Below the pieces are notes generated by a model. That model did no database searches and was not told the origin of the DNA. It worked only from the letters and a program-made list of their open reading frames with translations. A program made the translations under genes and the position numbers. Shown one piece after another: positions 5,617 to 7,141 of a stretch of DNA of 7,141 bases. The stretch's first letter is position 1; each line of letters begins with the position of its first letter. Source of the stretch: an uncultured Oribacterium sp. (lineage in GTDB: Bacteria; Bacillota; Clostridia; Lachnospirales; Lachnospiraceae); contig CAAGRO010000169.1 in the NCBI GenBank assembly GCA_900772695.1, positions 1 to 7,141 on the forward strand. Direction: 5' to 3'.

Positions 5617-5841
5617 TCAATCGTCGCCGTCCGCTTCCGCTTCCCCGACATCCCTCACCGTCTCCATCCCGTTGATGTAGCTCTCGAGGTCAATGCCTCT
5701 GATCCGCAGGTATCCGCCGGATCCTAAACGGATCGCCGGCAGCTCACCGCTTCTGATCAGCTGACGAACGTAGCGCTCTCCGGTGCGGAGAACCTTCGTC
5801 GCTTCCCTGACCGTGTACAATGCCTGATACTGGTATGTCAT
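5617..5841 (-). CDS. HTH_17 / excisionase-family DNA-binding protein
   Basis: Residues 8-57 match the MerR-like HTH_17 fold found in phage excisionases and small regulators: YTVREATKVLRTGERYVRQLIRSG, then LPAIRLGSGGYLRI forming the wing, and DLESYI as the closing helix. The C-terminus is a short acidic tail (EAEADGDD). It is the second gene of the leftward early transcript, right after the Cro-like gene, and an operator-like dyad (5859-5874) sits just before it. AGGAGG lies 6 bases before the ATG. It may direct integrase towards excision, since a probable integrase lies across the switch, or act as an early regulator. Sequence alone does not separate these. Confidence 0.85.
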   Translation of the reverse strand: MTYQYQALYTVREATKVLRTGERYVRQLIRSGELPAIRLGSGGYLRIRGIDLESYINGMETVRDVGEAEADGDD

Positions 5842-5858
5842 GCTTAGCCCTCCTTTAA

Positions 5859-5874
5859 GTTTGGTTATCTAAAC
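5859..5874. promoter_or_regulatory. Operator-like dyad between Cro-like and HTH_17 genes
   Basis: GTTTGGTTATCTAAAC closely matches the dyad at 6108 (13 of 16 bases). It lies over the stop codon of the Cro-like gene and about 18 bases before the HTH_17 start. It is probably bound by CI or Cro and may block transcription beyond the first gene. The match is seen directly; the binding is inference. Confidence 0.6.
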
Positions 5875-6084
5875 TATTTTTGTAAAAAAATAGCTCATCA
5901 TGTCAGTGAGCGGAATATTCAGCACTTCGCACGAATTAAATATCTCCTCCTGCGTGAACTCGAGCACGTTATTTAAACGCTGGCTCAACGACACACTGCT
6001 GATACCGATGGCCTTTGCAAAGGCCTCCTGCGTGCCGAAGATCTCTTTGATCCGTCCACGCAGCTTTGCATAATTCCAGTTCAT
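5869..6084 (-). CDS. Cro-like repressor, DUF739 family
   Basis: The 71-residue protein begins MNWNYAKLRGRIKEIFGTQE, typical of DUF739 phage proteins that occupy the cro position in Firmicutes phages. The helix-turn-helix is at about 17-39 (GTQEAFAKAIGISSVSLSQR), followed by EFTQEEIFNSCEVLNI, as in XRE-type folds. It is divergent from the CI repressor and is the first gene of the leftward transcript, with AGGAGG 7 bases before the ATG. By family and position it should oppose CI at the shared operators and favour lytic growth. The C-terminal SYFFTKIV is short and hydrophobic. Confidence is high for the family and moderate for the exact regulatory role. Confidence 0.9.
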   Translation of the reverse strand: MNWNYAKLRGRIKEIFGTQEAFAKAIGISSVSLSQRLNNVLEFTQEEIFNSCEVLNIPLTDMMSYFFTKIV

Positions 6085-6107
6085 TCTCTCGCCTCCTTAT
6101 TATTGTT

Positions 6108-6123
6108 GTTTGGTTCTCCAAAC
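6108..6123. promoter_or_regulatory. Operator-like dyad at the start of leftward transcription
   Basis: GTTTGGTTCTCCAAAC has perfect 6-bp arms (GTTTGG/CCAAAC) around a 4-base centre. It covers the expected transcription start region just past the -10 box of the leftward promoter, so a bound repressor would block it. It is the most symmetrical of three similar sites (also 5859 and 6169). Confidence 0.75.
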
Positions 6124-6131
6124 TTGAGCCT

Positions 6132-6160
6132 AGCTTACACCCACTTCGGAAGACTGTCAA
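6132..6160 (-). promoter_or_regulatory. Leftward early promoter
   Basis: On the leftward strand a perfect -35 TTGACA (6155-6160) is followed by exactly 17 bases and TAAGCT (6132-6137) as a weak -10. It would start RNA near 6125, about 40 bases before the Cro-like gene. Operator-like dyads flank it on both sides (6108 and 6169), as expected for the main lytic promoter of this switch. Confidence 0.7.
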
Positions 6161-6168
6161 TATATGTT

Positions 6169-6184
6169 TTTTAGATTTCCAAAT
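6169..6184. promoter_or_regulatory. Third operator-like dyad, between the two promoters
   Basis: TTTTAGATTTCCAAAT shares the TTTRG and CCAAA half-sites and spacing of the other two sites but is degenerate (TTTAG/CCAAA). It lies 9 bp upstream of the leftward -35 and about 28 bp before the likely repressor -35. A repressor here could act on either promoter. Confidence 0.5.
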
Positions 6185-6211
6185 TTTTCTTAACTACAGC
6201 TTTCGATAATG

Positions 6212-6238
6212 TTGTGTTTTCTTAACATTTCGTATACT
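6212..6238 (+). promoter_or_regulatory. Likely repressor promoter
   Basis: TTGTGT (6212-6217) and TATACT (6233-6238) are plausible -35 and -10 boxes with a short 15-base spacer. The -10 is good; the -35 is uncertain, and TACTAT at 6235 gives a 17-base spacer instead. Any start would lie just before the AAAAGGAG of the CI gene. Confidence 0.4.
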
Positions 6239-6256
6239 ATATAGGTACATACGAAA
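6228..6256. promoter_or_regulatory. Inverted repeat over the repressor promoter and leader
   Basis: Perfect 8-bp arms TTTCGTAT (6228-6235) and ATACGAAA (6249-6256) with a 13-base centre span the -10 box of the repressor promoter and reach its ribosome binding site. The arms differ from the other three dyads, so a second regulator or an autoregulatory contact is possible. Confidence 0.5.
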
Positions 6257-6269
6257 AAAGGAGCAAGCC

Positions 6270-6908
6270 ATGGAAAGCATATCGACAAGAATTCAGCAGG
6301 CTATGGATATTCGGGGATTGAAGCAGACAGATTTAGTCGAACGAACAAAAATCAGCAAAGGCTCTCTCAGCAGCTACGTATCGGGCCGTTATGCTCCGAA
6401 GCAGAACAATATTTATCTACTGGCCAAAGCTCTGAACGTAAATGTTGAGTGGCTTATGGGCGCGGATATCCCAATGACATATTTCAAGGAGGTCCGCTCG
6501 GTGGACCATAATTCGGCTGTGCGAATCCCTGTTCTCGGCCGCGTGGCGGCTGGTATTCCGATCAATGCCGTTGAGGAAACTATAGACTGGGAGGAAATCC
6601 CTGCTGAGATGGCCGGATCCGATGAATATTTCGGACTCCGTATAAAAGGTGACTCCATGTCGCCTCGAATCATGGATGGCGATACGGTCATCGTCCGACG
6701 CCAGGACGACGCCGATACCGGTGACATCGTGATTGCAATCGTGAACGGGGATGATGGCGTATGTAAGAAGCTGAGGAAAACCGATTCTGGAATCATGCTG
6801 ATCAGCCTGAATCCGGTGTATGATCCGATGGTGTTTGACCACTCGGATATCGATACGATCCCGGTGAGCATCATCGGCAGAGTCGTGGAGCTCCGAGGTA
6901 AAATGTAA
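6270..6908 (+). CDS. CI-type repressor, XRE HTH plus S24 (LexA-like) self-cleaving domain
   Basis: The 212-residue protein has an N-terminal XRE helix-turn-helix (about 6-62, with LKQTDLVERTKISKGSLSSY) and a C-terminal S24 peptidase domain (about 85-208). The self-cleavage site is A94-G95 in GRVAAGIP. The catalytic serine is S129 in KGDSMSP, and the lysine is K166 in VCKKL, 37 residues on as in LexA. It should bind the switch operators as a dimer, keep the lytic promoter off, and be cleaved in RecA-dependent fashion after DNA damage. The ATG at 6270 has AAAAGGAG 6 bases upstream. All key residues are present, so it appears functional. It is divergent from the Cro-like gene and precedes the probable integrase. 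Confidence 0.95.
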   Translation: MESISTRIQQAMDIRGLKQTDLVERTKISKGSLSSYVSGRYAPKQNNIYLLAKALNVNVEWLMGADIPMTYFKEVRSVDHNSAVRIPVLGRVAAGIPINAVEETIDWEEIPAEMAGSDEYFGLRIKGDSMSPRIMDGDTVIVRRQDDADTGDIVIAIVNGDDGVCKKLRKTDSGIMLISLNPVYDPMVFDHSDIDTIPVSIIGRVVELRGKM

Positions 6909-6930
6909 TTATAGACAATAAAATACGCCC

Positions 6931-7003
6931 GACCTGTTGGTAACTCCGGCTACGCTTCTAGTGCTGGTAACACTGGTAATTCCGGCTACGCTGATAACAG
7001 GTC
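6931..7003 (+). repeat. Dyad-enclosed imperfect direct repeats between repressor and integrase
   Basis: Two 19-base copies, 18 of 19 identical (6938-6956 and 6974-6992; the first starts TGGTAACTCC, the second TGGTAATTCC), are 36 bases apart. A third partial TGGTAAC lies at 6965. A 6-pair hairpin (6958-6963 with 6971-6976) sits between them, and outer 8-bp arms GACCTGTT (6931-6938) and AACAGGTC (6996-7003) enclose everything. Read in the frame 6915-7085 the block would encode Gly-Asn-Ser/Gly-Tyr-Ala tripeptide repeats, but no start codon precedes it. The block is thus either structured non-coding DNA/RNA or a remnant of a repetitive gene. The remainder of the 191-bp gap 6909-7099 shows no clear terminator. 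Confidence 0.6.
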
Positions 7004-7099
7004 AGACGCATGTACATGGAATGTGATATACACATACCGTCGCAGGTTCAGTATATCGCATCCCTTTCTTAAAGTCATCTATTTTTAAGGAGGTATGAT

Positions 7100-7141
7100 A
7101 TGGCTGAACTCGGTTTGCGTAAAAAAGGTGCTGGCTGGGAA
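7100..7141 (+). CDS. Probable tyrosine integrase, first 14 residues only
   Basis: An ATG at 7100 is preceded by AAGGAGG with a 6-base gap and reads MAELGLRKKGAGWE to the window end. The short RKKGxGW stretch is typical of the first strand of the Arm-binding domain in Firmicutes phage tyrosine integrases, and the position next to the repressor fits. Only 14 residues are visible, so the existence of a gene is well supported but the product is inference. An overlapping ATG at 7095 in another frame leads off the ribosome binding site spacing. Confidence 0.55.
   Translation, partial: MAELGLRKKGAGWE

Noticed and set aside
6413..6874. Leftward frames of 141 and 153 codons opposite the repressor
   Set aside because: Antisense to a repressor with all catalytic residues intact; no binding sites.
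6931..7003. CRISPR array
   Set aside because: Only two full repeat copies with an 17-base interval, one interrupted by a hairpin, and no cas genes in the window.
6915..7085. Open frame encoding Gly-Asn-Ser type repeats after the repressor stop
   Set aside because: Two stop codons separate it from the repressor frame and no start codon precedes the repeats, so it is not called as a gene.

Overview
The window looks like the lysogeny switch and early region of a temperate phage (prophage) of a Firmicute, probably a Clostridia-type host. The grounds are strong AGGAGG-type ribosome binding sites before most genes, tightly packed genes with ATGA/GTGA overlaps, a moderately high GC content, and a LexA-type CI repressor divergent from a DUF739 Cro-like gene. 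No host gene, tRNA, rRNA or CRISPR array was seen, so the host assignment is inference only.

Right end (about 5850-7141), the decision module. A rightward repressor (XRE HTH plus S24 self-cleaving domain, 6270-6908) is followed by a 191-bp spacer holding an unusual repeat/dyad structure. After that comes the start of a probable tyrosine integrase that runs off the window (7100 on). Divergent from the repressor, a leftward promoter with a perfect TTGACA box drives a Cro-like gene (5869-6084). Three similar 16-bp operator-like dyads lie at 5859, 6108 and 6169. A different dyad covers the repressor's own promoter/leader.

Middle (about 3100-5850), a leftward train of small early genes. It runs: HTH_17/excisionase-like protein, a coiled-coil acidic-tailed protein, a 57-aa winged-helix-like protein starting at GTG, a 74-aa protein, a two-helix membrane protein, three small proteins with overlapping ends, and a 51-aa protein with an excellent ribosome binding site. 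Two gaps here (3097-3295, 3452-3583) and one at 4785-4932 carry hairpins, including an intrinsic terminator that faces against the operon.

Left part (1-3096), the DNA-transaction block, also leftward. It encodes a cysteine-cluster protein, a VRR-NUC nuclease, a conserved-looking unknown, a zinc-ribbon/coiled-coil/AT-hook/HTH protein, and finally an HUH endonuclease resembling rolling-circle replication initiators, cut by the window edge.

Reading as a whole: CI holds the leftward promoter off. On induction, Cro and the HTH_17 protein shift the switch, and the leftward operon supplies nuclease and Rep-type replication functions. The most unusual elements are an HUH Rep in what otherwise looks like a lambda-type temperate early region, its multi-domain DNA-binding neighbour, and the repeat structure between repressor and integrase.
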